From Saprospiraceae bacterium (GTDB taxonomy: Bacteria; Bacteroidota; Bacteroidia; Chitinophagales; Saprospiraceae), in NCBI GenBank assembly GCA_029262995.1, contig JAJCYH010000011.1, forward strand, positions 186,001 through 250,000: 64,000 nucleotides of DNA, read 5' to 3'. The position numbers and the translations under genes are program-made. The notes under the pieces were generated by a model that saw nothing but the letters and a program-made list of their open reading frames with translations, was not told the origin of the DNA and did no database searches. Numbering within the stretch: position 1 is the stretch's first letter; each line of letters starts with the position of its first letter. Below are positions 24,395 through 36,332 of this stretch, one piece after another.

Positions 24395-25804
24395 ATGAAG
24401 AACACTTATTTTGATCTTATCGATCAAAGCTATTATTTTCCCCAGGAAGGATTTGACCTAAAGGACGGCTATTTAAGTTTTCATGGAGTCTCCATTAAAT
24501 ATCTTATTGAAAAATATGGGACGCCTTTCAAGTTAATGTACCTGCCTAGAATTGGAGAACAAATCAGAAAAGCAAAAAACCTATTCAATAGGTCAATTAA
24601 GAGACATAACTACAAAGGCAATTACAATTACTGTTATTGTACAAAGTGTTGCCATTTTTCTCATGTAATCAAAACAGCACTTAAGGAAGATGTTCATCTT
24701 GAAACATCATCTTCATTTGATATCGATATCATCTATGAGTTGTTAGCAGAGGGTAATATTGATAAAAAATGTATAATTGTCCATAACGGTTATAAGACAA
24801 AGGACTATTTAGAAAAAATCATTAGATTAAATAATGATGGGTTTATCAATTCAGTTATGGTGCTGGATTCTAAGTCTGAAATCAATAGACTAAAGCAAAC
24901 AATAACGGATGGTCAGAAGCCAATTAAAATTGGAATTAGAATGGCTATTGATGAAGAACCACAATCAGCATATTATACTTCTCGATTAGGCATTAGACAC
25001 ACAGAGATTTTAGACTTTTATGAATCCGAAATTAAGGGAAATCTTTCGATTGAACTTAAGATGGTACATTTCTTTATTGACTCAGGAATTAAAGACAATA
25101 TGTACTATTGGGGAGAATTTCAAAAAGCACTCAAGTTGTTTGTAGAACTTAAAACAGCTTGTCCAAGTATTAGGGCCATAAACCTGGGAGGAGGATTTCC
25201 AATACGTAATAACCTAGGATTTGAATATGATTATGAAAACATTATTAATGAGATTGTTTCCAATATTAAATCCGCTTGTGTTGAAGCTGAATTAGAGGAT
25301 CCAGATATTTTTACAGAATTCGGAAAATATACCGTTGGAGAAAGTGGTGCCATAGTATTTTCGGTCCTCGAGCAAAAACAACAAAACGATGCTGAGAAAT
25401 GGTATATGGTTGATAACAGCCTGATGAACACAATTCCTGACGCTTGGTCAATCTTTGAGAAATTCATATTGCTTCCTATTAATAAATGGGATAACGAATA
25501 CTCACGTGTCAACATTGGAGGAATAAGTTGCGATCACTCTGATTACTACAATTCTGAAGATATGAACCAACAAATATTTCTTCCTAACTTCAAGGATGAT
25601 GATACCGAACCACTTTATATAGCCTTTTTTCATACAGGGGCCTATCAGGATTCGATAAGCGGATACGGAGGAATAAAGCATTGTCTTATTCCAGCTCCAA
25701 AAATGATTATGATAGACAGAGATGATAAGGGAAATTTTGTAGATACAGTGTATAGGAATGAGCAGACAGTTAAGGATATGCTGAATATTTTGGGATATGA
25801 ATAA
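24395..25804 (+). CDS. speA: Arginine decarboxylase, Bacteroidota type (PLP fold III)
   Basis: 469 residues, the usual length of the Bacteroidota arginine decarboxylase group. The alanine-racemase-type barrel starts near residue 40 and the PLP-binding lysine lies in YCYCTKCCHF (about 80). LETSSSFD, INLGGGFPIRN (phosphate-binding glycines) and FTEFGKYTVGESGA follow in family order, and FHTGAYQDSISGYGG closes the active site. It produces agmatine, the substrate of the enzyme encoded 12 bases downstream. The CCHF after the lysine replaces the more common SSHF. A related possibility is carboxynorspermidine decarboxylase, but those are shorter and the agmatinase neighbour argues for arginine. Confidence 0.85.
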   Translation: MKNTYFDLIDQSYYFPQEGFDLKDGYLSFHGVSIKYLIEKYGTPFKLMYLPRIGEQIRKAKNLFNRSIKRHNYKGNYNYCYCTKCCHFSHVIKTALKEDVHLETSSSFDIDIIYELLAEGNIDKKCIIVHNGYKTKDYLEKIIRLNNDGFINSVMVLDSKSEINRLKQTITDGQKPIKIGIRMAIDEEPQSAYYTSRLGIRHTEILDFYESEIKGNLSIELKMVHFFIDSGIKDNMYYWGEFQKALKLFVELKTACPSIRAINLGGGFPIRNNLGFEYDYENIINEIVSNIKSACVEAELEDPDIFTEFGKYTVGESGAIVFSVLEQKQQNDAEKWYMVDNSLMNTIPDAWSIFEKFILLPINKWDNEYSRVNIGGISCDHSDYYNSEDMNQQIFLPNFKDDDTEPLYIAFFHTGAYQDSISGYGGIKHCLIPAPKMIMIDRDDKGNFVDTVYRNEQTVKDMLNILGYE

Positions 25805-25816
25805 TTTAAATTAGAT

Positions 25817-26662
25817 ATGAAAACATTTGCAGGAATTCCAGATGAATTTGCCTTGAGAGACAGCGCAAAAGTCTTGTTGCAAAGTATTCCTTATGATGGA
25901 ACCAGTACATGGGGCAAAGGTGCCGATGAGGGATTTAAAGCATTCCTTGAAGCTGCTGAAAATATGGAGCTCTATGACATCGAAACGGACTCTGAAGTTT
26001 ATAAAGAAGGGATCAGTATTATTCCAGAATTATCAGGGTTTGATTCTCCTGAAGAGATGTTTAATGCAAGTTACAATTCAACGACAAAACTTCTTAATGA
26101 AGATAAATTCCTTACTTTTTTTGGAGGCGAGCATTCAATTAGCATAGGTATTATCAAGGCCTTTTATGAAAAATTTAAAGATTTGACAGTTTTGCAAATT
26201 GATGCACATGCTGACTTAAGACCTTCTTATGGCGGAACACCATATAACCACGCTTGTGCGATGTATGACGCCAGTAAAAACACCAATCTAATTCAAGTAG
26301 GAATTAGAAGCATGGATATTGAGGAAAAGGGGCATATGGATGCATTCAAGTGTTATTTTGCTCATGAAATGGTCCAATCATCATCTTGGATGAAAGAATC
26401 GATTGGACAAATGACCGATAATGTTTATATCAGCTTTGATTTGGATGCATTCGATCCAAGTATAATGCCTGCGACAGGGACACCTGAACCTGGAGGATTG
26501 AATTGGTACACGACAATGCAATATTTAAGATCTGTTTTTGAAGAAAAGAATGTTGTTGGCTTTGACATCGTTGAGTTAGCGCCATTAAATGATTTTCATG
26601 CGGCACCATTTTTAGTATCTAAAATGTACTACAAAATGCTTAGTTACAAATATTTTGTTTAA
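25817..26662 (+). CDS. speB: Agmatinase (ureohydrolase family)
   Basis: 281 residues. Manganese ligands are visible in three motifs: GGEHSISIG (about 98), DAHADLRPSYGG (about 130, with His and two Asp) and SFDLDAFDPSIMPATGTPEPGG split over two ligands (about 213). The threonine-glycine-proline loop favours agmatinase over arginase, as does the upstream arginine decarboxylase. It makes putrescine and urea from agmatine. It lies between the decarboxylase gene (12 bases) and the deoxyhypusine-synthase-like gene (51 bases) on one transcript. Confidence 0.9.
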   Translation: MKTFAGIPDEFALRDSAKVLLQSIPYDGTSTWGKGADEGFKAFLEAAENMELYDIETDSEVYKEGISIIPELSGFDSPEEMFNASYNSTTKLLNEDKFLTFFGGEHSISIGIIKAFYEKFKDLTVLQIDAHADLRPSYGGTPYNHACAMYDASKNTNLIQVGIRSMDIEEKGHMDAFKCYFAHEMVQSSSWMKESIGQMTDNVYISFDLDAFDPSIMPATGTPEPGGLNWYTTMQYLRSVFEEKNVVGFDIVELAPLNDFHAAPFLVSKMYYKMLSYKYFV

Positions 26663-26713
26663 TCTATTTGGAATTATTGAAAACATTAATCAATTTATTG
26701 AAATAATAAACAA

Positions 26714-27694
26714 ATGACCAACAATAAAGGACCTGTTACTCAATTTATGCTAAGGCATTATAAGCATTTTAATGCTGCGGCATTGGTTGATGCTGCTCAA
26801 GCATATGAGGAACAATTGGTAATGGGCAATAAGATGATGATTACATTGGCTGGAGCAATGAGTACGGCGGAATTGGGAAAATCATTGGCGGAAATGATAA
26901 GGCAAGATAAAGTTCATATCATAACATGTACAGGAGCCAATCTTGAAGAGGATGTTTTTAATCTCGTGGCACATGATTATTACAAGCGTATTCCCAATTA
27001 CAGAGATCTTTCTCCTCAAGATGAACAAAAACTACTTGAGGCACACTTTAATAGAGTAACCGACACTTGTATACCAGAAGCTGAAGCCATGAGGCATATT
27101 GAAGAATTTCTTTATAGGGCATGGAAAAAGGCCGACGACAATAATAAAAGATATTTTCCCTATGAATATTTTTATCAGATTCTTCTCAGTGGTGAGTTGG
27201 ACTCCAAATATCAAATAAATGCAAAAGATAGCTGGCTTTTGGCTGCAGCTCAAAAAAATATTCCAATTATCGTTCCTGGATGGGAAGATTCAACATGTGG
27301 TAATTTTTTTGCTTCCTATTGTATTACAAATGATATTAAACCTGTTACAATGAAATCAGGAATTGAGTACATGATGTTTTTGGCAGACTGGTATCAGAAG
27401 AACTGTGGTCAAAATGGAGTAGGATTTTTTCAGATTGGTGGTGGAATAGCTGGCGATTTTCCAATATGTGTCGTACCTATGTTGCATCAGGACTTGCAAT
27501 TGGAAAATGTCCCAATGTGGTCATATTTTTGTCAAATAAGTGATTCAACAACCAGTTATGGCTCATATTCTGGAGCTGTACCAAATGAAAAAATTACTTG
27601 GGGCAAATTAAATGTAGAAACACCTAAATTTATTATTGAATCAGATGCTACCATAGTAGCACCTTTAATATTCGCATATTTATTAGATTGGTAA
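26714..27694 (+). CDS. Deoxyhypusine-synthase-like protein, probable homospermidine synthase
   Basis: 326 residues with the NAD-binding deoxyhypusine synthase fold: MITLAGAMSTAELGKSLAEM, IITCTGANLEEDVFNL, VGFFQIGGGIAGDFP and the active-site lysine in NEKITWGKL near residue 300, which carries the aminobutyl intermediate in the eukaryotic enzyme. Bacteria have no eIF5A to modify; bacterial members are thought to transfer the aminobutyl group to putrescine, giving homospermidine, a common polyamine in Bacteroidota. The position after arginine decarboxylase and agmatinase supports that reaction. It is probably the last polyamine gene; the two small genes that follow are closely spaced and may ride on the same mRNA. 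Confidence 0.85.
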   Translation: MTNNKGPVTQFMLRHYKHFNAAALVDAAQAYEEQLVMGNKMMITLAGAMSTAELGKSLAEMIRQDKVHIITCTGANLEEDVFNLVAHDYYKRIPNYRDLSPQDEQKLLEAHFNRVTDTCIPEAEAMRHIEEFLYRAWKKADDNNKRYFPYEYFYQILLSGELDSKYQINAKDSWLLAAAQKNIPIIVPGWEDSTCGNFFASYCITNDIKPVTMKSGIEYMMFLADWYQKNCGQNGVGFFQIGGGIAGDFPICVVPMLHQDLQLENVPMWSYFCQISDSTTSYGSYSGAVPNEKITWGKLNVETPKFIIESDATIVAPLIFAYLLDW

Positions 27695-27704
27695 ATTTTT
27701 TGTA

Positions 27705-27866
27705 ATGAAAAATCTTAAAAAGTTTAAATCAAAAGAAACAGAGAACTTAAAGAAAAAAACGTCAAAAGGTTCTCCTAAAAAAAAGAAGGCTAAATTGAGT
27801 TATGAGTCTCATGAAAAGCCAAAGAATAAAAAACATTTTTATAACGAGTTATTTGAAGAAGAATGA
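27705..27866 (+). CDS. Very basic 53-residue protein
   Basis: A small gene starting with ATG 10 bases after the deoxyhypusine-synthase-like stop and ending in TGA that overlaps the next ATG (ATGA, 27863-27866). Lysines make up more than a third of the product (KKFKSKETENLKKKTSKG, SPKKKKAKL), with a short acidic end (NELFEEE). No signal peptide or membrane segment. The coupling and spacing make it a real gene. Such composition suits a nucleic-acid- or ribosome-binding peptide, or an electrostatic partner of the highly acidic protein encoded next; neither is demonstrated. Confidence 0.65.
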   Translation: MKNLKKFKSKETENLKKKTSKGSPKKKKAKLSYESHEKPKNKKHFYNELFEEE

Positions 27867-28189
27867 ACAAGCCAAGGGTAATAAAATATTTTGAAAATCT
27901 TGATGATAATACAAAGTCAGAATTATTGACTTTGTTTCCTTTCGGATTTGATAGGAATTTAATCACTTTTAAAAATCATAAGGGTGAATTAATCAGTGCA
28001 TTACCATATGAAAATGAACATTCATTTTATATGATTAAAATGACAAAAATTGAAGCTAAGGAAATTTACAGTGATTTAGAAGATATGGATTTCGATTTGG
28101 ATGATGATAGCGATGTAGATGACAATGAAGATGAATTCGAAAATATTGATGATATCGAAGATATCGTAGATGAGTCAACTCTTGACTAG
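27863..28189 (+). CDS. Small conserved-looking protein with acidic tail
   Basis: 108 residues. The first 70 form a compact folded-looking domain (NKPRVIKYFENL, TLFPFGFDRNLITFKNHKGE, SALPYENEHSFYMIKMT) of a type I associate with short hypothetical proteins of Bacteroidota. The last 40 are almost entirely Asp and Glu with few hydrophobics. Its ATG overlaps the stop of the basic 53-residue gene, so the pair is translationally coupled. The function is unknown; charge complementarity suggests the two products may bind each other. Confidence 0.75.
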   Translation: MNKPRVIKYFENLDDNTKSELLTLFPFGFDRNLITFKNHKGELISALPYENEHSFYMIKMTKIEAKEIYSDLEDMDFDLDDDSDVDDNEDEFENIDDIEDIVDESTLD

Positions 28190-28223
28190 TAGATGCTAGT
28201 AAGGATAAAATTTAAATAAATAA

Positions 28224-28246
28224 AGCCAAGACATTTGTCCTGGCCT
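28224..28246. terminator. Weak terminator hairpin between convergent genes
   Basis: AGCCAAGACA (28224-28233) pairs with most of 28236-28245 with one mismatch. A T-rich run (TTTATTTATTT read on the minus strand) follows only on the minus side, so it mainly serves the gene starting at 31512. Confidence 0.4.
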
Positions 28247-28254
28247 TATCGAGA

Positions 28255-31200
28255 TTAGTTTTTTGGTATTTTACTGCCTTTTATCAAGGGTCCTCCACTT
28301 GAATAGAGTAAATCTGCAAGAGTGTCGATATCTTTATTGAGTGAATTTACTTTATATATTGTTTCATCAATCGTTGATTCAATAATATTTATTGTTTGCA
28401 ACGCTGTTTCTGTTGGTCCATAAGTTGAATTGGACAACACTTTTGAAAGACTGAAAATTCGTTCAGATATTAATGGTTCAGTTTTTTCTCCTATCCTAAG
28501 TTTAGTCGAATTGCCATAAATGTTCTGCTTTAAAGAATTGACTGCACTGTCAACTCTATACATTTTATCAATATTTTCAGTATTTGAAATTTTGCTCTTT
28601 ATGAATTTCATCTTTAGATTAGAGGACCTTTCTTCTAGGTCTGAAAATGCCATATTTAGTGCTGATGACTTTTGTACCAATTCGGCGTATTTATTCCAAA
28701 ATGATTCTGTTTTATCTGCCAGAGGGTTAGCAATAGAGTTTTGGTGTAATGGTTTCACCTTAAAGTTTTCAGCATCACTAAGTTTTGTTTCAACGCCATC
28801 TATGTTTTTATATAAAACGCCATAGTAATTGCCAAGTTGTGCTAGAATTCCACTTGCAAGTGTCTCACTGTTATCAGCACTGGAGGAAGGAAATCTTAAG
28901 TTCCAGCTGATTTTATGAAAACCACTTTTATTAGAACCCATAACAGTATTTACGAGTTGACCCTTTTCATCATAGACTTTAATATATACTTGTGTTTCGT
29001 TTTCATCATCTTCTTTAGCTAACTCTTCCCATCCTGGAAATGGAATGTCTTTGTCATTTGAACCCAAGTCCTTTTCAGCTTTTTGTCTCAATTGCTTTCT
29101 TGTATGATAATCTTCCTTTAAATAGTAGGTAAATGATGCACCAAATTCAGGGTTTTCTGCAATATAATGATCAGTTCCTTGAGTCCCTTTACCAGCTTCA
29201 AAATCAAGGTGAGATCTAGGAATATACCTCCATGCATCACGTAGTGAAAACAAATGTGCTTCTCCGTTTAATATGGAGTCAGAGATTTCTCTAAAAACTT
29301 TGATGTCATCATAGATGTAAAAACTTCTTCCGAAGGATGCTGCCACCAAATCATCTTCTCGTTTTTGAATTACTAAATCTCTAAAAGATATCGTTGGAAG
29401 TCCTCCTGTTATTTTTGTCCATTGTTTGCCTTTATTAATTGTAAAATATAAACCAAATTCGGTTCCGATAAAGAACAACTTTGGATTTATGGGGTCTTGA
29501 ACAATTCTCCAAACAATCGTTTGTTCTGGTAAATTACCAAGCATGGAATTCCAAGTTTTACCTTTATCTGCACTTTTCAACAAGTAAGGTTTCAAATCAC
29601 CATGTTTATGATTGTCAAGTGCCATATAAACATTGTTAATGTTATGTATATCAGCTTTTATGTCATTAATGTATATATTGGAAGGAATATTTGCTATAGT
29701 TCCTAAGTCTAAACTGGTCCAGCTGTCTCCATCATTCTCGCTAATTTGAAAAAGCCCATCATCAGTTCCAATGTAGAGTAACCCTTCTTTTATCGGTGAT
29801 TCGGAGATAGAAGTAATGGTGTTGTAATTGGACATTGCAGAAAGATCCCAGGCATTATCAACACTATGTTTTTTACCCATGATTGGGAGTTCTATCCTGT
29901 TTAGATTTTTTGTTAAATCATCAGATATACAATCCCACGAATCACCACGATTATCTGATTTCCATAACCTTTGTGATCCAAAGTATAATCGGGTAGGAGA
30001 GTGTGGGCTTACAAATATTGGTGCATCCCAATTGAACCTTTCTGCTGTTTCGCCTTTGCCAGGCTGTGGCTGAATGTCTGTAACTTCTCCTGTTCTTGTA
30101 TCAATCCTTGCTAAGTTACCTTCTTGCCTCTGACCGTAAGCAATATTCGGATTTCCAGGTTCTGTCGCTGGTTGATGACCATCCCAATTGAGAACAACAC
30201 TCCAGTCTGAATTTTGAATACCTTGCACATTGTCTGTTCTTGAAGGACCACATTCGGTACTATTGTCTTGCGTGCCTCCATAAATATTATAGAATGGTTT
30301 CGAGTCATCTACTGCCAATTTGTAAAATTGTGTGATTGGCATATTTTCTACGAACCTCCAGCTTTTAGCCAAATCAAATGATTCGTAGACACCTCCGTCC
30401 GTTCCAACCAAAAGGTAATCTGGATCATCAGACTTAAAAGTTACGGAATGGTTGTCTACATGTTTATTCTTTTCGTTCATTAGACGAAAATTTATTCCTC
30501 CATCATCTGAAATTTGCATTTTATTATCTACTAAGTAAAGTCTGTCATAATGATGAGGACATGCATAGAGTTCTTGATAATAATGTGGTCCTGTAGCACC
30601 AGCAACGGCATCTGATTGTTTTGTCCAAGACTCTCCTCTGTCATACGACTTGTATACACCACCAGTCCTTTGATTTAATTCTATGGCAGCATAGATGTGA
30701 TTTGGTTTTTGAGGAGAGATTGCAAGTCCAATTTTACCCATATTGCTTTCGGGCAAACCGGAAGAAAGTTTTTTCCAAGTAGACCCACCGTCATCAGAAC
30801 GGTGTATTCCGCTTCCTTTTCCACCTCCTAAATAAGCAGCAATGGTTCTGTGTCTTTGCCAGGTGGCAACATATAGTATATCCGGGTTTCTAGGATCAAT
30901 TTGTATGTCTGTTGCGCCAGTCCATTCATTGTCCTTTAGCACAAGATCCCAATTGAGGCCTCCATCTGTTGATTTGTAGAGACCTCTATCGCCACCAGAG
31001 CTCCATAATGGACCTTGAGAAGCTAGCCAAATTATATCCGAATTATCAGGATGAACAATGATCTTTGAGATATGCCTAGATTCAGCTAATCCCATATTTT
31101 TCCATGTTTTTCCTGCATCTATAGATTTGTATACACCATCACCATAGGATAGATGCCTACCTCCAACATTTTCACCGGTGCCTACCCAAATGATGTCCGG

Positions 31201-31512
31201 ATTATTTGCATCAATTGTAACACATCCAATTGCAAAAACGTTTTCTTCATCAAAAACAGGATCCCAAGTTGTTCCTGCGTTGGTAGTCTTCCACACACCT
31301 CCTGAGGCTACAGCAACATACCAGGTGTTTTCATGTTTTGGATGGATAGCTATGTCTGCAATTCTTCCCGCCATAAATGCAGGTCCGATAGATCGCATTT
31401 CAAGTCCTTTAAATTTTTCATCATTCCATAAATCATCGCTTTCACTCTGTGTAAAAACAACAACATTAACAGTCAATAGAAAAGTTATAATAATTATGAT
31501 CTTTTGTTTCAT
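28255..31512 (-). CDS. Secreted BNR/sortilin-type repeat protein
   Basis: 1085 residues from the ATG at 31512, chosen because it places the signal peptide (KQKIIIIITFLLTVNVVVFT) at the start; the frame is open to 31563. At least ten Asp-box repeats of the form S-x-D-x-G-x-x-W (SIDAGKTWKN, STDGGLNWDL, SDDGGSTWKK, SYDRGESWTK, SADKGKTWNS) form two VPS10/sortilin-like beta-propellers over residues 20-760; a helical C-terminal part follows. Members are called glycosyl hydrolase or VPS10-like but lack a proven reaction. It lies 37 bases downstream of the S9 peptidase gene and is probably cotranscribed with it. It lacks a T9SS tail, so a periplasmic location is likely. Confidence 0.82.
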   Translation of the reverse strand: MKQKIIIIITFLLTVNVVVFTQSESDDLWNDEKFKGLEMRSIGPAFMAGRIADIAIHPKHENTWYVAVASGGVWKTTNAGTTWDPVFDEENVFAIGCVTIDANNPDIIWVGTGENVGGRHLSYGDGVYKSIDAGKTWKNMGLAESRHISKIIVHPDNSDIIWLASQGPLWSSGGDRGLYKSTDGGLNWDLVLKDNEWTGATDIQIDPRNPDILYVATWQRHRTIAAYLGGGKGSGIHRSDDGGSTWKKLSSGLPESNMGKIGLAISPQKPNHIYAAIELNQRTGGVYKSYDRGESWTKQSDAVAGATGPHYYQELYACPHHYDRLYLVDNKMQISDDGGINFRLMNEKNKHVDNHSVTFKSDDPDYLLVGTDGGVYESFDLAKSWRFVENMPITQFYKLAVDDSKPFYNIYGGTQDNSTECGPSRTDNVQGIQNSDWSVVLNWDGHQPATEPGNPNIAYGQRQEGNLARIDTRTGEVTDIQPQPGKGETAERFNWDAPIFVSPHSPTRLYFGSQRLWKSDNRGDSWDCISDDLTKNLNRIELPIMGKKHSVDNAWDLSAMSNYNTITSISESPIKEGLLYIGTDDGLFQISENDGDSWTSLDLGTIANIPSNIYINDIKADIHNINNVYMALDNHKHGDLKPYLLKSADKGKTWNSMLGNLPEQTIVWRIVQDPINPKLFFIGTEFGLYFTINKGKQWTKITGGLPTISFRDLVIQKREDDLVAASFGRSFYIYDDIKVFREISDSILNGEAHLFSLRDAWRYIPRSHLDFEAGKGTQGTDHYIAENPEFGASFTYYLKEDYHTRKQLRQKAEKDLGSNDKDIPFPGWEELAKEDDENETQVYIKVYDEKGQLVNTVMGSNKSGFHKISWNLRFPSSSADNSETLASGILAQLGNYYGVLYKNIDGVETKLSDAENFKVKPLHQNSIANPLADKTESFWNKYAELVQKSSALNMAFSDLEERSSNLKMKFIKSKISNTENIDKMYRVDSAVNSLKQNIYGNSTKLRIGEKTEPLISERIFSLSKVLSNSTYGPTETALQTINIIESTIDETIYKVNSLNKDIDTLADLLYSSGGPLIKGSKIPKN

Positions 31513-31549
31513 CTTGATTTTTATTAGTTTTTGATATAAAAACATGAAC

Positions 31550-33985
31550 TTAAGGCTTATCAATTTGTACGTTTTTGTTTTTTACATATCTGTCAAGCCA
31601 CTGATCTTGCTCCCAAAGTAAATGAAGGATACTTTCCTTTGCTCTATAACCATGACTTTCCTTTGGTAACATGACGAGTCTAACTGTAGCACCTAACCCC
31701 TTTAGCGCATTAAAATATCTTTCGCTTTGGAGGGGATAGGTTCCTGAATTGTTATCTGCTTCACCATGGACCAAAAGCAAAGGGGTTTTCATCTTATCGG
31801 CATGCATAAATGGAGACATCGTATAATATACTTCAGGAGCATCCCAGTAAGACCTTTCTTCGCTTTGAAAACCAAATGGTGTTAATGTCCTATTGTAGGC
31901 CCCAGATCGTGCAATACCTGCAGCAAATAAGTTTGAATGACTAAGCAAATTGGCAACCATAAAAGCACCATAACTATGTCCACCCACTGCAACTCTATCA
32001 GGATCAATAAATCCTCTTTGATCAACAGCATCTATAGCAGCTTTTGCATTTGCAACAAGCTGTGTTCTAAATGAATCATTTGGCTCATTTTCCTTCTCTC
32101 CCACAATTGGAAAAGCTGCATCATCCAAAACAACATACCCTTTACTAACCCAGTAGAGCGCTGAACCCCAAAACGGATAAGTAAATTCGTTAGGGTTTTG
32201 AGTGTTTTGAGATGCACTGGATTTGTCTTTATATTCTCTTGGGTACGCCCATAGGATCATTGGCATTTTTTCCTTTTGAATTGTATCATAACCAACGGGC
32301 AAGTATAAAGTACCGGAAAGCTCTAATCCATCTTCTCTAGTATAGCTGATGACTTCTTTGTGAACGTCTTGAATAGATTTGAACGGGTTGGCAAAATCCG
32401 TAATCTGATCTACTGTTCCATCGTCAAGGTTCCTGTAATAGTAATTAGGATATTCTGTAGGTGACTCGATTCTAACCATCAATTGGTTTTTAGATGGATC
32501 ATACTCATTAAGACCTTCAAGCTTGTCTGTATATTCAGATCTGTAAATTCTTTCTTTGTGACCCGATCTTAAATTCATCTTGTCTAAAAAAGGAAATTGA
32601 CCCTGATCTGTATGACCATCACCTATCAGGAATACTGTTTCTCCTTCCATTTCAAGAACGTAAGATCCATAACTATTCCTTTTCATTACAAATCTTCCCG
32701 GGTTGCTATAGACATCTTGATAATTTCTGTCTTCAATGATTGAGACTTCGTCATTTGCATTGGAAGGATTGAATAGATAACTTTTTGTATTCCTATCATT
32801 CCACCAATAATCAGAAGCAATTGCCACTCTATCATTGCCCCATGTAATACCAGAAAATCTATTAATGGTTTTAATGAGAGAAGATCCTTCTCCAGTAAAT
32901 GGAGCATTCAATAGAAATAATTCATCTCTGAATTCAACTTTATTTTCTGGATCACCACCATCTAGTGCTTTGGCGAAAACAATAGTTGCTGGCTTGTCTG
33001 ACCTCCAGGATAATGATCGTCTGCCCTCACGAGTAGCCATAAAACCTTTGGGTAGATCTTCAATTAAAGGCACTTCGGAAACTGTTGCTACAAAACTACC
33101 GTCTTGAGTATATGTGTCCGTTTTAGAAGGAAATCTTCTATAGGGAACGAGATATGAAAAAGGCTTTTTAATCGTTGTTATCATTATATATTGACCATCC
33201 GGAGAAAAACTCAAATTTCCATACATATCTGTGGCCTTCCAAAGAGACGAACTACCATCCAAATTAATTCTGTAAAGTTCTGACAAAGCTAGCTGTTCAA
33301 AATTATGTTCATCATTTGGGCTTTTCAATAAATCTTGATATGTTCTATTTTGTGCCTTTTTACCATCAGCCACAGAAATTGTAGGTCCTACGGGAACTGA
33401 AGATTGAACGTCTATCAAAGACTTTTTGTCCTTAGAAATAAATTTGACCAAAATTGAATTACTGTCCTCAAACCAATTGATGACATCACCCATGTTTGCA
33501 TTTATTTTTGAATCTGTTAATCTGTGTGCTATAGCATTATGAATATCCACATACCATAATTCTACCCCTTGTGTGGTTGTCTGGGTAAAGGCTATTTTCT
33601 TTTGGTCGGGAGACCAACGGAGATTTGATATTCTTGGATTTGAAGGCAAGTTTTTAATGTCTTTAACCGAATCATCTTTACCGGTCATAATTCGGATTTT
33701 CAGATTGCTGACATAGTTGGTCCTGCTCCCGATATTAGTTTTTGGATTTATCCTTAATCCTCCTAAGCGCATTTCTTTTTCTGACAACTCAGTTATAGTC
33801 TTATAAGCACTTCTATAGGAGTAGATCATGACTGTCTTATTGTCATCCATCATGACAGAAGGAGCTAATTCAATATCTACAAGGTCTAGAATTTCTTTTG
33901 ATGGTTTTTGATAAGTTAGGTTTTCCTGACTATATATAGAAATAGAACAAGCAACAAGGAATAGAATTATGATACAATTTTTCAT
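31550..33985 (-). CDS. Secreted S9-family serine peptidase (prolyl oligopeptidase type)
   Basis: 811 residues. A signal peptide (MKNCIIILFLVACSISIYS) is followed by a beta-propeller gate domain (about 40-540) and an alpha/beta hydrolase domain (about 545-800). The triad is visible: Ser in GGHSYGAFM (about 667), Asp in LLLVHGEADNNSG (about 737) and His in PKESHGYRAKE (about 777). The family cleaves oligopeptides, and Bacteroidota members often act in the periplasm on dipeptides or after Pro, Gly or Ala. It is transcribed with the BNR-repeat protein; the two may act together in peptide scavenging. Confidence 0.88.
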   Translation of the reverse strand: MKNCIIILFLVACSISIYSQENLTYQKPSKEILDLVDIELAPSVMMDDNKTVMIYSYRSAYKTITELSEKEMRLGGLRINPKTNIGSRTNYVSNLKIRIMTGKDDSVKDIKNLPSNPRISNLRWSPDQKKIAFTQTTTQGVELWYVDIHNAIAHRLTDSKINANMGDVINWFEDSNSILVKFISKDKKSLIDVQSSVPVGPTISVADGKKAQNRTYQDLLKSPNDEHNFEQLALSELYRINLDGSSSLWKATDMYGNLSFSPDGQYIMITTIKKPFSYLVPYRRFPSKTDTYTQDGSFVATVSEVPLIEDLPKGFMATREGRRSLSWRSDKPATIVFAKALDGGDPENKVEFRDELFLLNAPFTGEGSSLIKTINRFSGITWGNDRVAIASDYWWNDRNTKSYLFNPSNANDEVSIIEDRNYQDVYSNPGRFVMKRNSYGSYVLEMEGETVFLIGDGHTDQGQFPFLDKMNLRSGHKERIYRSEYTDKLEGLNEYDPSKNQLMVRIESPTEYPNYYYRNLDDGTVDQITDFANPFKSIQDVHKEVISYTREDGLELSGTLYLPVGYDTIQKEKMPMILWAYPREYKDKSSASQNTQNPNEFTYPFWGSALYWVSKGYVVLDDAAFPIVGEKENEPNDSFRTQLVANAKAAIDAVDQRGFIDPDRVAVGGHSYGAFMVANLLSHSNLFAAGIARSGAYNRTLTPFGFQSEERSYWDAPEVYYTMSPFMHADKMKTPLLLVHGEADNNSGTYPLQSERYFNALKGLGATVRLVMLPKESHGYRAKESILHLLWEQDQWLDRYVKNKNVQIDKP

Positions 33986-34141
33986 ATTAAATTATTGATT
34001 GAAAATGATATAAGAAATGTTATTGTACAAAATATAACTATAATACATGATTGTTTTAAAGTGTAATTTGAATCTTTACTCCGGCAAAATAATTCAATTG
34101 TGTAAAATTCTTTTAAAAAGTAGATGCCTTTAAGATTTTCT

Positions 34142-34149
34142 TATCTTTG
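34142..34149 (+). promoter_or_regulatory. pyrG promoter -7 box (TATCTTTG)
   Basis: A perfect TAnnTTTG box 40 bases before the pyrG ATG. A TTG element at the expected distance upstream is not present, so the promoter is supported by the -7 box alone. Confidence 0.5.
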
Positions 34150-34171
34150 TGTCCCGTAGTGAAAAATTTAA

Positions 34172-36328
<2,157 letters not shown>

Positions 36329-36332
<4 letters not shown>

